64,000 bases of DNA from Bacillus cereus (GCF_025917685.1 NZ_CP089518.1:4465001-4529000), one strand, 5' to 3'; numbered from the stretch's first letter, positions 47,454 to 57,253 are shown. Translations and numbers: made by a program. The notes: generated by a model from the sequence alone, not told the origin.

Positions 47454-49787
47454 ATGATTTGGAATTGGCTACGTAAGAAAAAAAAATCAAATACAACAGA
47501 GAAAGACGAAACAGATAACTCGGAGCAACAACCTAGTAATCAAGAGGATGATAACAAAGAACAGACTAGAAGTATGAAACATAATAAAGGTAGCAATGGC
47601 GAGCAAAAAAAAGAAGAAAACAAGGATTCTGCTCAAGAACAGCAGCAACATTCTAAACAAGACGAATCAGCTCAGGATCAGCAACAACATTCTAAACAAG
47701 ACGAATCTTCCCAGGATCAACAGCAACATTCTAAGCAAAATGATTCTGCTCAAGATAAGCAACAAAGTACTAAGAAAGAAGAATCTTCTCAAAATCAGCA
47801 GCAAAATAACTCAGCCCAAGATCAACAACAAAGCTCTAAACAAGATGATTCTGCTCAAGATAAGCAACAAAGTACTAAGAAAGAAGAATCTTCTCAAAAT
47901 CAGCAGCAAAATAATTCAGCCCAAGATCAACAACAAAGCTCTAAACAAGATGATTCTGCTCAAGATAAGCAACAAAGTACTAAGAAAGAAGAATCTTCTC
48001 AAAATCAGCAGCAAAATAACTCAGCCCAAGATCAACAACAAAGCTCTAAACAAGATGATTCTGCTCAAGATAAGCAACAAAGTACTAAGAAAGAAAAATC
48101 TTCTCAAAATCAGCAGCAAAATAACTCAGCCCAAGATCAACAACAAAGCTCTAAACAAGATGATTCTGCTCAAGATAAGCAACAAAGTACTAAGAAAGAA
48201 GAATCTTCTCAAAATCAGCAGCAAAATAACTCAGCCCAAGATCAGCAACAAAGCTCTAAACAAAATGATTCTGCTCAAGATAAGCAACACTCCGGAAATA
48301 ATAGTATTTATGATTTTACGAAACCAGGAAAAGACCGTATTCATTCTCTACAAGATTTAATAGAGAAGCTGAAAAGGTCTAGTGATTTTGTTAATTATCA
48401 CACCTCTGACGATGAAACGATGCCTTATTGGATTTCTTACTATCGTCCTTCACTTGATGGTGAGAAATTACAAAAGTATTTAATGCCTACTCTTTTAGAA
48501 CGACCTAACGCTTCGCTAGAAGAGCTGAAAGAACATATTCCGATGAGTGGTATCACAATTACGAATGACTTACAAAAAATTGAGGACATGGTTTTAAAAG
48601 GACATGCGATTATTCAATTGAACCAGCAAGATCAAAAATGTATGCTTGCAAACATTGCAATTGATAATTATCGTGCACCAACTCCTCCTTTAAATGAATC
48701 GACTGTTATCGGTCCTCAAGAAGGTTTCGTAGAGGATATTGATACAAATATTAATTTAGTCCGAAAACGTCTTCCTGTTTTAGATTTACAAACAAAAGAA
48801 ATGATTGTCGGCGAATTTTCAAAAACAAAAGTTGTCATGATGTATTTAGACAACCTTGCTGAAAAAGATAATGTAGATTTTCTAGAAGAGTCTTTACGTG
48901 CTCTTGAATATGATCAAATTAATGATAGTGCTTATATACAAGAATTGATGGGAGAAAAGTCGATTTTCCCTCTCTATATCAATACAGAACGCACTGATAG
49001 AGTTACAAAAGCACTAATCGATGGGAAAATCGCTATTTTTGTTGATGGCTCTCCAAGTGTTTTACTAACACCTGTATCATATTTCGATTTTTTCATTTCA
49101 CCTGAAGACTACAACGTCTCTTGGCTATACGCTACATTTTCAAGGATTTTACGCCTTATCGCCGTTCTATTCTCGATATGCGCTACACCGTTATACGTTG
49201 CAGTTTTAAATTACCATTATGAACTCATTCCGAGTGATTTACTTGAAACTTTAATTTTATCAAGAGCACAAGTACCATTCCCACCTTTAATTGAAGCACT
49301 CTTTTTAGAACTTGCAATCGACTTACTGAGAGAAGCTGGTGCGAGGTTACCGATGAAAGTTGGTCAAACGCTCGGTATTGTAGGCGGTATCGTAATCGGG
49401 CAAGCATCTGTACAGGCTGGTTTAACGAGTAATATTTTATTAATTATCGTTGCCTTATCAGCACTCGCTTCCTTTATTACACCTATTTACAAAATGGGTA
49501 ACGCTGTTCGATTACTACGTTTTCCATTTCTTATCTTTGCCGAAATAGGAGGTCTCTTCGGGATTTCTCTTGGGTTTATCTTTTTATTTACTCATCTATT
49601 TAGACTTACTTCCTTACGTAAGCCGTACGCTTTGTTTTATCCGACAAGACAACAATCCGTTAAAGATTCTTGGATCCGTTTTCCATTAACAATGATTGAT
49701 ACAAGAGATGTGCAAGCAAGACCACAACATGTAAAAAAAGCAGCGAAAGGAATTTCAACAAAACATAGATCGGACTTTGATGATTAA
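47454..49787 (+). CDS. gerIA: Germinant receptor A subunit, GerIA/GerHA-like
   Basis: A 777-residue GerA-family protein. Residues 1-280 are a hydrophilic Gln/Ser/Lys-rich extension with tandem 35-residue repeats. The conserved GerA soluble domain follows (IYDFTKPGKDRIHSLQDLIE onward), then about five membrane helices at 560-720 (LYATFSRILRLIAVLF, LLIIVALSALASFITPIYKM, FAEIGGLFGISLGFIFLFTH). The Gln-rich extension is what I recall for B. cereus GerI and B. anthracis GerH, so the name rests on this. It detects germinants in the spore inner membrane together with the B and C subunits. Confidence 0.9.
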   Translation: MIWNWLRKKKKSNTTEKDETDNSEQQPSNQEDDNKEQTRSMKHNKGSNGEQKKEENKDSAQEQQQHSKQDESAQDQQQHSKQDESSQDQQQHSKQNDSAQDKQQSTKKEESSQNQQQNNSAQDQQQSSKQDDSAQDKQQSTKKEESSQNQQQNNSAQDQQQSSKQDDSAQDKQQSTKKEESSQNQQQNNSAQDQQQSSKQDDSAQDKQQSTKKEKSSQNQQQNNSAQDQQQSSKQDDSAQDKQQSTKKEESSQNQQQNNSAQDQQQSSKQNDSAQDKQHSGNNSIYDFTKPGKDRIHSLQDLIEKLKRSSDFVNYHTSDDETMPYWISYYRPSLDGEKLQKYLMPTLLERPNASLEELKEHIPMSGITITNDLQKIEDMVLKGHAIIQLNQQDQKCMLANIAIDNYRAPTPPLNESTVIGPQEGFVEDIDTNINLVRKRLPVLDLQTKEMIVGEFSKTKVVMMYLDNLAEKDNVDFLEESLRALEYDQINDSAYIQELMGEKSIFPLYINTERTDRVTKALIDGKIAIFVDGSPSVLLTPVSYFDFFISPEDYNVSWLYATFSRILRLIAVLFSICATPLYVAVLNYHYELIPSDLLETLILSRAQVPFPPLIEALFLELAIDLLREAGARLPMKVGQTLGIVGGIVIGQASVQAGLTSNILLIIVALSALASFITPIYKMGNAVRLLRFPFLIFAEIGGLFGISLGFIFLFTHLFRLTSLRKPYALFYPTRQQSVKDSWIRFPLTMIDTRDVQARPQHVKKAAKGISTKHRSDFDD
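47740..48290 (+). repeat. 105-bp in-frame tandem repeat in gerIA (35 residues, 5 copies plus partial)
   Basis: The start DSAQDKQQ recurs at about 47742, 47847, 47952, 48057, 48162 and 48267, exactly 105 bases apart. Each unit itself contains smaller QDQQQ-type sub-repeats. Copies are almost identical in DNA; one has Glu to Lys (KEKSS), showing recent amplification. Confidence 0.95.
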
Positions 49788-49804
49788 GAAATGAGGTGCA
49801 TTCG

Positions 49805-50899
49805 ATGAGTAAAGTTCAAGAAAAATATCAAATATCTCCTGCCTTTGTTTTCTTCTTAATTCACGGTGCACAGTTTGGTGCTGGCGTTCTCGGTTTCGCT
49901 CGGATTATTGCAAAAGCTGCTGGATACGATGGATGGATAGGAGTTATTATCACAGGAATTGGTATCCATATTCTTATATGGATGATGTATTTTTTATTAA
50001 GGGAAACAAACGGGAATTTAATTGACTTACATCGGCAAACATTTGGAAAGTGGCTAGGGAATGGCTTTAATATCATCTTTGCAGCTTATTTTTTAATCGT
50101 CAGTATTTCCGTCATTCGAACATACGTTGAAATTATTCAAGTATGGATGTTCCCTACCGCTTCCACCTTTATGTTAACAATCTTTTTATGCTTAGTTAGT
50201 TATTACATTATTTCTTCTGGATTTCGTGTCATTACTGGCATTTGCGTCATCTCTGTTGGTGGTACACTAGGATATTTACTTCTTAGCTTATTCGTTTTGA
50301 AATACTCACATTGGGATAATTTACTTCCTATATTCACACATTCTTTTTCAGATATTTTAAAAGCCGCCAATCTGTCAATCTACAGTATGACAGGCTTTGA
50401 GATTTACCTCATGGTTTATCCATTTGTGAAAAAACCTATGCAATCTCATAAATACGCTCAATACGGGGCATTATTTTCAAATCTTCTATATTTATTTAGT
50501 ACCCTTTTAGCCTTTGCGTTTTTTAGTGAGAAACAATTGTTAAAAACGATATGGTCACAACTTTCTATGACCCAAGTCATTCAATTACCATTCATAGAAA
50601 GGCTAGAATATATTGCAATTTCAGGCTATGCACTTGTTATTATTACAAGTTTCATCCTCCCCTTATGGGCGGCAACGAGAGCAACGCACGAAATATTCCG
50701 TGTAAAACAAAGAGGTGTTTTACTCGCTTTTATCCTTATCACTCTCATTGTTTCACAACTTTTAACAAACAGACATGATATTAATAACTTTATTAGTAAT
50801 GCATCAAAAGTTAGTTTTTGGCTCATTTATGTATACATCCCAATCCTATTTATTATTGTGTGGGTGAAAAGAAAATGGAAAAAATCAAAAGCAAATTAA
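49805..50899 (+). CDS. gerIB: Germinant receptor B subunit (GerIB-like)
   Basis: About 364 residues with ten hydrophobic segments, the amino acid permease-like GerB/spore permease family (ISPAFVFFLIHGAQFGAGVL at the start). Start at ATG 49805 with GAGGTG six bases upstream. It follows gerIA by 17 bases and overlaps gerIC. It is thought to form the membrane channel or ligand-binding part of the receptor. Confidence 0.92.
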   Translation: MSKVQEKYQISPAFVFFLIHGAQFGAGVLGFARIIAKAAGYDGWIGVIITGIGIHILIWMMYFLLRETNGNLIDLHRQTFGKWLGNGFNIIFAAYFLIVSISVIRTYVEIIQVWMFPTASTFMLTIFLCLVSYYIISSGFRVITGICVISVGGTLGYLLLSLFVLKYSHWDNLLPIFTHSFSDILKAANLSIYSMTGFEIYLMVYPFVKKPMQSHKYAQYGALFSNLLYLFSTLLAFAFFSEKQLLKTIWSQLSMTQVIQLPFIERLEYIAISGYALVIITSFILPLWAATRATHEIFRVKQRGVLLAFILITLIVSQLLTNRHDINNFISNASKVSFWLIYVYIPILFIIVWVKRKWKKSKAN

Positions 50900-51954
50900 T
50901 ACTTATTTCTTGTATAGCACTCTTCAGTCTAACTGGATGTTTACAAAAAAATATTATCGACGATGTACAACTTATTCAAGGAACCGTTTTTGATGTAGCA
51001 AAAGATAATAAAGTAAAAGTGACATTCGTTTGTCCCATTCAGAAAAAAGGTAATAAAGTTCAAGTTTTTGAAGGCAGCGCAAATGCGGTAAAACAAGTAA
51101 AAGCAGATACATCTTTAGAGTCTTCTCAACCTTTTGCTAGCGGACAAATGCGGGTCGCTCTATATACTATAAGACTTGCCAAAAAAGGAATGTCTACTTC
51201 ATTCGATACATTACTTCGAGATGTAAATATAGGGAACGCTTTATATGTCGGCTTATTAGAGGGGAATGGTACTGAACTTTTAAAAGGAAAATATACGACT
51301 TCATACAACGTTGCAATTTATATTAAAAAGTTGTTAGAACATAATATGGAGACCGGTCCTTTACCAACGGATAATCTGCATGTAGGAGCATTCCGTTATT
51401 ATCAAGAAGGGCAAGACTACTATATTCCAATTTTAAAGAAACATGGTGATAAAATAAAAATTAACGGAATTGGTCTTTTTAAAAAGGATAAGTATATCGG
51501 TAAAATCGCGGAAAAAGATATGTTCATATTTAAAGGACTATTAGAGAAACACAAATTAGATTCTCACGAATTTAAAACAGATTCTGCGTACGTAATGATT
51601 AATAATATTCGTTCTGTTCCAACTTACGATATAAAAATTAAAAACGGGAAGCCTTCTTTTTTCATTCACGTTCATCTTGATGCACGTATTCAAGAACTAT
51701 CGAAGCAAATTAACTTAGAAAATAACAAGAACACAAAAAAAATTGAAAAAAATGTCCAAAAACAATTGGATGTACAGGCTACCAAATTAATTAAGCAGTT
51801 TAAATCTTTAAACATCGATCCTCTCGGGCTAGGTGCAAAGTATAAGCAACATTATCGCCCATTCAAATTAGAAGAATGGAGACAAATGTATAAAGATGTT
51901 CCGGTTCATATAAAATACACCGTAAATATTACAAATTCTGGTGTAATTGAATGA
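50875..51954 (+). CDS. gerIC: Germinant receptor C subunit, lipoprotein (GerIC-like)
   Basis: About 359 residues. Lipobox SLTGC (Cys near residue 22) followed by a GerC family body: DDVQLIQGTVFDV, LESSQPFASGQMRV, and the C-terminal half with KFKSLNIDPLGLGAKYKQH (read as QFKSLNIDPLGLG). Start ATG 50875 lies within the end of gerIB. Completes the ABC receptor operon. The first 19 residues of a longer open frame lack any ribosome site. Confidence 0.92.
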   Translation: MEKIKSKLILISCIALFSLTGCLQKNIIDDVQLIQGTVFDVAKDNKVKVTFVCPIQKKGNKVQVFEGSANAVKQVKADTSLESSQPFASGQMRVALYTIRLAKKGMSTSFDTLLRDVNIGNALYVGLLEGNGTELLKGKYTTSYNVAIYIKKLLEHNMETGPLPTDNLHVGAFRYYQEGQDYYIPILKKHGDKIKINGIGLFKKDKYIGKIAEKDMFIFKGLLEKHKLDSHEFKTDSAYVMINNIRSVPTYDIKIKNGKPSFFIHVHLDARIQELSKQINLENNKNTKKIEKNVQKQLDVQATKLIKQFKSLNIDPLGLGAKYKQHYRPFKLEEWRQMYKDVPVHIKYTVNITNSGVIE

Positions 51955-51964
51955 GAAATGATTG

Positions 51965-52003
51965 AACTCCTCTCTCCAGCATGATACAACGGAGAGAGGA
52001 GTT
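51965..52003 (+). terminator. Intrinsic terminator after gerI operon
   Basis: AACTCCTCTCTCC pairs with GGAGAGAGGAGTT, T tail follows. Confidence 0.92.
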
Positions 52004-52046
52004 TTTTATTACCAAATAGAGAGAGAAGATATTTACGGGGGAGCTT

Positions 52047-52232
52047 ATGTCTAAAAAATTAGTAAAGCCTATTTTAAATGGTATTTTATTTCTCGGCGTC
52101 TTTTTATTTGCTCATACATACTTAAAAAATGTTTCTTTTACACGTTATTTATTTGTCGTTATACCGATGCTACTCATCGGAATATTTAGTATCGATCTTG
52201 TTTTATCCATTTTAATTAAGAAAGAAGAATAA
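52047..52232 (+). CDS. Small two-helix membrane protein
   Basis: A 61-residue protein with hydrophobic segments at about 8-26 and 34-56, Lys-rich at both ends. GGGGGAG precedes the ATG, and a terminator follows. Function unknown. It lies just after the germination operon but behind a terminator, so it is separately transcribed. Confidence 0.7.
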   Translation: MSKKLVKPILNGILFLGVFLFAHTYLKNVSFTRYLFVVIPMLLIGIFSIDLVLSILIKKEE

Positions 52233-52237
52233 CGAGC

Positions 52238-52270
52238 GAACATCTTATTTCTCATAAGATGTTCTTTTTA
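52238..52270 (+). terminator. Intrinsic terminator
   Basis: GAACATCTTAT pairs with ATAAGATGTTC, then TTTTTATTT. Confidence 0.9.
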
Positions 52271-52330
52271 TTTAATAACTACCTTATGTTACAATAAACT
52301 TCGGCATAACGTAAGAAAGGATGAAACAAC

Positions 52331-52753
52331 ATGACAAACGAAAAAGGTTTAGATAAAGGGTACGAACTTGTTGCGAAAATGCACGAAGTATTCGGACATC
52401 CTGTGACAAACACTCCAACAAAACTAACAGAAGAGCGTGCAAAAATTCGTGCAAGTTTTATGCAAGAAGAGCTAGAAGAATTTCTAGAAGCAACGACTGT
52501 TGAAGATCAATATGATGCACTTATTGACCTTATTTACTTTGCATTCGGAACGTTTGCAGAAATGGGCGTACGTCCAGATAAAGGATTTGAAATTGTAAAC
52601 AATGCCAACATGGCAAAACTATTCCCTGATGGAAAGCCTCGATTCCGTGAAGGCGATGGCAAAATTTTAAAACCAGAAGGATGGCAAGCACCTGAACCAC
52701 AACTTCGTGCTGAAATTGAACGCCAGCGTCAAGAGGCGGAAAAAAACTGCTAG
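52331..52753 (+). CDS. MazG/HisE-type nucleotide pyrophosphohydrolase
   Basis: A 140-residue all-alpha NTP pyrophosphatase. The metal-binding pattern is EELEEFLEA near residue 50 and QYDALIDLIYFAFGTFAEMG near 65-85. The C-terminal REGDGKILKPEGWQAPEPQL tail is typical of the stand-alone family. Substrate (a non-canonical NTP or phosphoribosyl-ATP-like compound) not determined. The stop codon lies inside the terminator stem. Confidence 0.82.
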   Translation: MTNEKGLDKGYELVAKMHEVFGHPVTNTPTKLTEERAKIRASFMQEELEEFLEATTVEDQYDALIDLIYFAFGTFAEMGVRPDKGFEIVNNANMAKLFPDGKPRFREGDGKILKPEGWQAPEPQLRAEIERQRQEAEKNC

Positions 52754-52772
52754 GATCTCCTAGCAGTTTTTT
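52744..52772 (+). terminator. Intrinsic terminator
   Basis: ACTGCTAGGA and TCCTAGCAGT form a 10-bp stem with a T6 tail. Confidence 0.92.
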
Positions 52773-52812
52773 ATTATGTCTTTTTTCACCGATATATTTT
52801 TCACGTAATTCA

Positions 52813-53886
52813 TTAATGACCCGCGTGTCCTGCTGCTCCTGCAATACCAGCTGTTCCTGCTGCCGTCCCTGCTCCTGCTCCAACTCCACCAGTCCAAGGC
52901 TGTTGTTGTTGCTGATATTGTTGATATTGTTGTTGCTGTTGACCTTGGTGTTGCTGCTGACCTTGGTGGTGATGTTGACCATGGTGGTGATGTTGACCAT
53001 GGTGGTGATGTTGACCGTGGTGACCATGATGATGACTTTGATGAGTTTGATAAAGGACAGCCTGCGGATGAACTTGGTGATGGCCTTGGTGATGTACTTG
53101 TTGCTGATGTTGGCCTTGGTGATGATGTTGACCGTGGTGGTGATGTTGACCGTGGTGATGATGTTGACCGTGGTGACCATGATGAGTTTGATGAGTTTGA
53201 TAAAGGACAGCCTGTGGATGAATTTGGTGTTGGCCTTGGTGATGTACTTGTTGCTGATGACCATGGTGCTGTTGATGGCCATGATGCTGTTGATGGCCAT
53301 GATGCTGCTGATGGCCGTGATGCTGTTGATGGCCATGATGTTGATGATGACCGTGGTGCATATGATGACCGTGATGCTGTTGCTGGCCATGATGTTGATG
53401 ATGACCGTGGTGCACATGATGACCGTGAACACCTTGAGGAACGCCGCCGACTCCACCAGCTACAACACCGACGCCAGTTGGTACAGGAAATCCTGTTTGT
53501 ACACCTCCCACAACAGATGGAAATGTAGTTGGCATACCTACAGGCACTCCTCCTTGTGCTCCTCCTACGAAAGAAGGGAATGTAGTTGGTACACCTACTG
53601 GAATTCCAGTTTGTGCGCCAGCCACTGATGTCGGGAATCCTCCTGTTAGTGTTGGCATTCCAGTTTGCATGCCAGCCACTGATGTCGGGAATCCTCCTGT
53701 TAGTGTTGGCATTCCAGTTTGCATGCCAGCCACTGACGTCGGAAATCCTCCAGCGGCTCCTCCCATCCAACTTGGGATTCCGCCATATCCGTGTTGACCA
53801 TCTCCTCCCATGAACATCATTTGTCCATAACTATCCGATACACCTCCGAAGAAGCCATGTGGTGCATTATTGTCCATCCCTTTCAT
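52813..53886 (-). CDS. His/Gln/Gly-rich repetitive protein, probable spore coat/exosporium protein
   Basis: About 357 residues from ATG 53886 (AGAGGTG six bases upstream). Residues 1-50 are Gly/Met-rich (GGDGQHGYGGIPSWMGG). Then three 18-residue units around FPTSVAGMQTGMPTLTGG, a Gly/Val/Pro stretch, about 190 residues made almost only of His, Gln and Gly (HHGHQQHHGHQQ), with two copies of a PQAVLYQTHQ insert, and a Gly/Ala-rich end. No catalytic domain or signal peptide. A sigma-K-like promoter and neighbours suggest a spore surface protein; His could bind metal. Function inferred. Confidence 0.8.
   Translation of the reverse strand: MKGMDNNAPHGFFGGVSDSYGQMMFMGGDGQHGYGGIPSWMGGAAGGFPTSVAGMQTGMPTLTGGFPTSVAGMQTGMPTLTGGFPTSVAGAQTGIPVGVPTTFPSFVGGAQGGVPVGMPTTFPSVVGGVQTGFPVPTGVGVVAGGVGGVPQGVHGHHVHHGHHQHHGQQQHHGHHMHHGHHQHHGHQQHHGHQQHHGHQQHHGHQQHHGHQQQVHHQGQHQIHPQAVLYQTHQTHHGHHGQHHHHGQHHHHGQHHHQGQHQQQVHHQGHHQVHPQAVLYQTHQSHHHGHHGQHHHHGQHHHHGQHHHQGQQQHQGQQQQQYQQYQQQQQPWTGGVGAGAGTAAGTAGIAGAAGHAGH
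52990..53420 (-). repeat. Nested His/Gln-coding tandem repeats
   Basis: Short 18-30 base units (CATGGTCATCACCA-type) recur many times, and a larger block of about 140 bases containing PQAVLYQTHQ occurs twice (near 53055 and 53200). Confidence 0.88.
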
Positions 53887-53924
53887 TCCTTTCACCTCTT
53901 CTGCTCAATTTAACCTACCTTTTT

Positions 53925-53952
53925 TATCATATTTCCTATAGAAGAATAGGTG
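53925..53952 (-). promoter_or_regulatory. Sigma-K-like promoter of the His-rich gene
   Basis: Minus-strand CACC (53952-53949), a 15-base spacer, and AATATGATA (53933-53925), which matches CATANNNTA at all but the first base. The position, about 40 bases before the start codon, is right. Confidence 0.5.
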
Positions 53953-54052
53953 TTTGTCTATATGGGAATTCCGCACCTTTTTCTTCGTTCTTCATTCATG
54001 ATAGGATTAATGGACTGATTATTTTTCTTTCACTTGAAAGGGGGCATTTTCT

Positions 54053-54481
54053 TTGGAGAACGTAACAAAGGCTTCAATCGACGATTTAGGTTCAATTGTT
54101 CATATAGATATGGATGTAATTGGAAACGATAGTAGACGAAATTATATTAAACACGCTATTGATGCAGGAAACTGCATAATTACAAAAGAGGACAATTCCA
54201 TTTCTGGTTTTCTAACATACGATACAAATTTCTTTGATTGTACTTTCCTCTCATTAATAATTGTTTCGCCAGTCAAAAGAAGGAGAGGTCATGCAAGCTC
54301 ATTAATCTCATATATGTTAAGGCATTCCCCTACTCAAAAAATCTTTTCTTCAACGAACGAGTCGAATGAAAGTATGCAAAAAGTGTTTAAAGCGAACGGT
54401 TTTATACGCAGTGGAATAATTGAAAACCTAGATGAAGGTAATCCAGAACTTATTTTTCACGCAAAAAAACTCAGAGCATAA
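54053..54481 (+). CDS. GNAT family acetyltransferase
   Basis: A 142-residue GNAT: CTFLSLIIVSPVKRRRGHASSLI is the beta4 and acetyl-CoA loop (RRRGHA), and NESMQKVFKANGFIRSGIIEN the C-terminal part. Starts at TTG 54053 with AAAGGGGG eight bases upstream; no ATG is available nearby. Substrate unknown. Convergent with leuS across a shared terminator. Confidence 0.85.
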   Translation: MENVTKASIDDLGSIVHIDMDVIGNDSRRNYIKHAIDAGNCIITKEDNSISGFLTYDTNFFDCTFLSLIIVSPVKRRRGHASSLISYMLRHSPTQKIFSSTNESNESMQKVFKANGFIRSGIIENLDEGNPELIFHAKKLRA

Positions 54482-54500
54482 ATGCTCTGAGTTTTTCTTT
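54464..54500. terminator. Bidirectional terminator between GNAT gene and leuS
   Basis: AAAACTCAGAGCAT and ATGCTCTGAGTTTT pair perfectly; the GNAT stop codon overlaps the loop. Confidence 0.92.
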
Positions 54501-54508
54501 AAAATGAA

Positions 54509-56917
54509 TTAGTTTGCAACAACGTTAACAAGTTTTCCAGGAACAACAATTACTTTACGAACTGTTTTCCCTTCAATTTGTTCTTTGATTGCCTCAAGTG
54601 CAAGTTGTTCCATTTCTTCTTTTGATGCGTCTTTACTCATTGTTAGTTTTGCGCGAACCTTGCCCATAATTTGAACAACGATTTCAACTTCATCTTCTAC
54701 AAGTTTAGACTCATCAAATGTTGGCCAGCTTGCATATGTGATTGTTTCACTGTATCCAAGTTTGCTCCATAGCTCTTCCCCGATGTGAGGTGCAACTGGT
54801 GCAATCATTTTTACGAAACCTTCTACATATTCTTTCGGAAGTGTTTCAGCTTTGTATGCATCGTTGATGAATACCATCATTTGAGAAATCGCTGTGTTGA
54901 AGCGAAGCTCTGCATAGTCTTCTGTTACTTTCTTCACTGTTTGGTGGTAAGCTTTTTCAAGATCTTTGTTTGGTGCATCAGTAATTTTCTCACTTAATTC
55001 ACCGTTATCTTGAATGAATAGGCGCCATACGCGGTCTAGGAAGCGACGAGCTCCGTCAAGACCATTTTCAGACCAAGCAATTGAAGCATCTAATGGTCCC
55101 ATGAACATTTCGTATAGACGAAGTGTATCTGCACCGTGGCTTGCTACGATATCATCAGGGTTTACAACGTTACCTTTTGATTTACTCATTTTCTCGTTGT
55201 TTTCACCTAGAATCATACCTTGGTTGAATAATTGTTGGAACGGTTCTTTCGTTGGAACTACACCGATATCATATAATACTTTATGCCAGAAACGAGCATA
55301 TAGTAAGTGAAGTACTGCGTGCTCTGCTCCGCCGATATAAATATCAACTGGAAGCCATTGTTTTACTTTTTCAGGGTCTACAAGTGCTTCGCTATTGTTT
55401 GGATCGATGTAGCGTAGGTAGTACCAGCAGCTACCAGCCCATTGTGGCATTGTGTTTGTTTCACGACGACCTTTTTTACCAGTTTCAGGATCAACAACAT
55501 TTACCCACTCTTCAATGTTAGCTAGTGGTGATTCACCTGTACCTGAAGGACGGATGTTTTCTGTTTTTGGAAGAACTAATGGTAATTCTTCTTCTTTCAC
55601 AGCTGTCATTGTGCCATCTTCCCAGTGGATTACTGGAATTGGCTCACCCCAGTAACGTTGACGGCTGAATAACCAGTCACGTAGACGGTACGTTACTTTT
55701 TGATTTCCTGCGCTCGTTACTTCAAGCCATTCAATCATCTTTACGATTGCTTCTTCTTTATTTAAACCATCAAGGAATGCTGAGTTTACGTGTGCACCAT
55801 CACCTGTGTACACTTCTTTCGTAATGCCTCCGCCTTTTACAACTTCTTTCATTGGAAGATTGAATACTGATGCGAATTCATAATCACGCTCATCGTGAGC
55901 TGGAACTGCCATTACAGCACCTGTTCCGTAAGTTGCAAGAACGTAATCAGCGATCCAGATTGGTAATTTCTCACCGTTTACTGGGTTAACTGCGTAAGCA
56001 CCAGTGAATACACCAGTTTTCTCTTTCGCAAGTTCTGTACGCTCTAAATCGCTCTTCATTTTAACAGAGTTAATGTAAGCTTCTACAGCTTCTTTTTGAT
56101 CTGCTGTTGTAATGTCTGCAACAAGAGCATGCTCTGGAGCAAGTACACAGTATGTTGCACCAAATAATGTATCAGGACGCGTTGTGAAAACTGTGAATTT
56201 CTCGTCTGTACCGTCAATGTTGAAGTGTACTTCTGCACCTTCAGAACGACCGATCCAGTTACGCTGCATATCTTTTAAGCTTTCTGGCCAATCAAGCTCA
56301 TCAAGATCTTCTAATAGACGATCTCCGTAAGCTGTAATTTTTAACATCCACTGTCTCATCGGACGACGTTCAACTGGATGCCCACCACGCTCACTCTTAC
56401 CGTCAATTATTTCTTCGTTCGCAAGTACTGTACCAAGTGCTGGGCACCAGTTTACAGGTACTTCATCAACGTAAGCTAAGCCTTTTTCAAATAATTTTAG
56501 GAAGATCCATTGTGTCCACTTGTAGTAGTTTGGATCTGTTGTATTTACTTCACGATCCCAATCATAAGAGAAGCCTAATGCTTTAATTTGATTACGGAAC
56601 GTATTAATATTAAGCTCTGTAAATTCTGCCGGGCTGTTTCCAGTATCAAGTGCATATTGCTCTGCTGGAAGACCAAATGCATCCCATCCCATTGGATGAA
56701 GAACGTTATATCCTTGCATACGCTTCATACGAGATAAAATATCTGTCGCTGTATAACCTTCTGGATGACCTACGTGTAAGCCTGCACCTGATGGATATGG
56801 GAACATATCTAGCGCATAAAATTTTGGTTTTTCTGTCTCATCTGGCGTACGGAATGTTTTATTCTCTTCCCAATGACCTTGCCACTTCTTCTCAATTTCT
56901 TGATGATTAAAGCTCAT
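54509..56917 (-). CDS. leuS: Leucyl-tRNA synthetase
   Basis: An 802-residue class I synthetase. HIGH-type motif [16 protein letters not shown] near residue 40, an editing CP1 domain at about 220-420 with [12 protein letters not shown], the KMSKS signature [12 protein letters not shown] near 575, an anticodon-binding helical domain and the C-terminal domain. It charges tRNA-Leu and edits mischarged tRNA. AAGGAGG lies before the ATG. A leucine T-box controls it. Confidence 0.97.
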   Translation of the reverse strand: MSFNHQEIEKKWQGHWEENKTFRTPDETEKPKFYALDMFPYPSGAGLHVGHPEGYTATDILSRMKRMQGYNVLHPMGWDAFGLPAEQYALDTGNSPAEFTELNINTFRNQIKALGFSYDWDREVNTTDPNYYKWTQWIFLKLFEKGLAYVDEVPVNWCPALGTVLANEEIIDGKSERGGHPVERRPMRQWMLKITAYGDRLLEDLDELDWPESLKDMQRNWIGRSEGAEVHFNIDGTDEKFTVFTTRPDTLFGATYCVLAPEHALVADITTADQKEAVEAYINSVKMKSDLERTELAKEKTGVFTGAYAVNPVNGEKLPIWIADYVLATYGTGAVMAVPAHDERDYEFASVFNLPMKEVVKGGGITKEVYTGDGAHVNSAFLDGLNKEEAIVKMIEWLEVTSAGNQKVTYRLRDWLFSRQRYWGEPIPVIHWEDGTMTAVKEEELPLVLPKTENIRPSGTGESPLANIEEWVNVVDPETGKKGRRETNTMPQWAGSCWYYLRYIDPNNSEALVDPEKVKQWLPVDIYIGGAEHAVLHLLYARFWHKVLYDIGVVPTKEPFQQLFNQGMILGENNEKMSKSKGNVVNPDDIVASHGADTLRLYEMFMGPLDASIAWSENGLDGARRFLDRVWRLFIQDNGELSEKITDAPNKDLEKAYHQTVKKVTEDYAELRFNTAISQMMVFINDAYKAETLPKEYVEGFVKMIAPVAPHIGEELWSKLGYSETITYASWPTFDESKLVEDEVEIVVQIMGKVRAKLTMSKDASKEEMEQLALEAIKEQIEGKTVRKVIVVPGKLVNVVAN

Positions 56918-56959
56918 GAGATACCCTCCTTGAAATTCTATTTATTTTCACCGCCCAAA

Positions 56960-57225
56960 ATACAAAAAACCTCTCATCCCTAGAAAGGGACGAGAGGTTA
57001 TAGATTCCCGCGGTACCACCCTAAATTAATGTAATATATACATTCGCTTAGATCCGTAACGTGGATTAACGGCAATTGCTACTATTAGTTTCACAACTGC
57101 AACTCAAAGGCGAGTTCATAACGAAACGTGGATTGACTTGCACCGACCGTCAACTCTCTAAACCAGCTTCTATTACTACTACTCCTTCTCACTGTTATTA
57201 CAAATATGAGTTAATTTAAATATAT
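56960..57225 (-). promoter_or_regulatory. Leucine T-box riboswitch of leuS
   Basis: The T-box core AGGGTGGTACCGCGG is at 57022-57008 on the minus strand and the terminator AACCTCTCGTCCCT/AGGGATGAGAGGTT with T6 at about 57000-56963. In Stem I, GAACTCGCC at 57117-57109 offers the specifier CUC (57114-57112), a Leu codon. Uncharged tRNA-Leu would stabilise the antiterminator and turn leuS on. Confidence 0.93.
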
Positions 57226-57252
57226 TCTAAAACATGTTGCATGTTCCGTCAA
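57224..57252 (-). promoter_or_regulatory. Promoter of the leuS T-box transcript
   Basis: TTGACG (57252-57247), a 17-base spacer and TAGAAT (57229-57224). It starts two bases after the stop of the upstream MFS gene. Confidence 0.75.
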
Positions 57253-57253
57253 A

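Noticed and set aside
47596..48360. A 254-codon Lys/Asn/Ile-rich frame inside gerIA
   Set aside because: A frame shadow of the 105-bp repeat without start signals.
52760..53770. Alternative minus-strand frame rich in Ser/Thr/Arg/Trp overlapping the His-rich gene
   Set aside because: No ribosome site or promoter at its start, and it continues past the natural end into the terminator of the neighbouring gene. The frame from 53886 has AGAGGTG and a plausible promoter.
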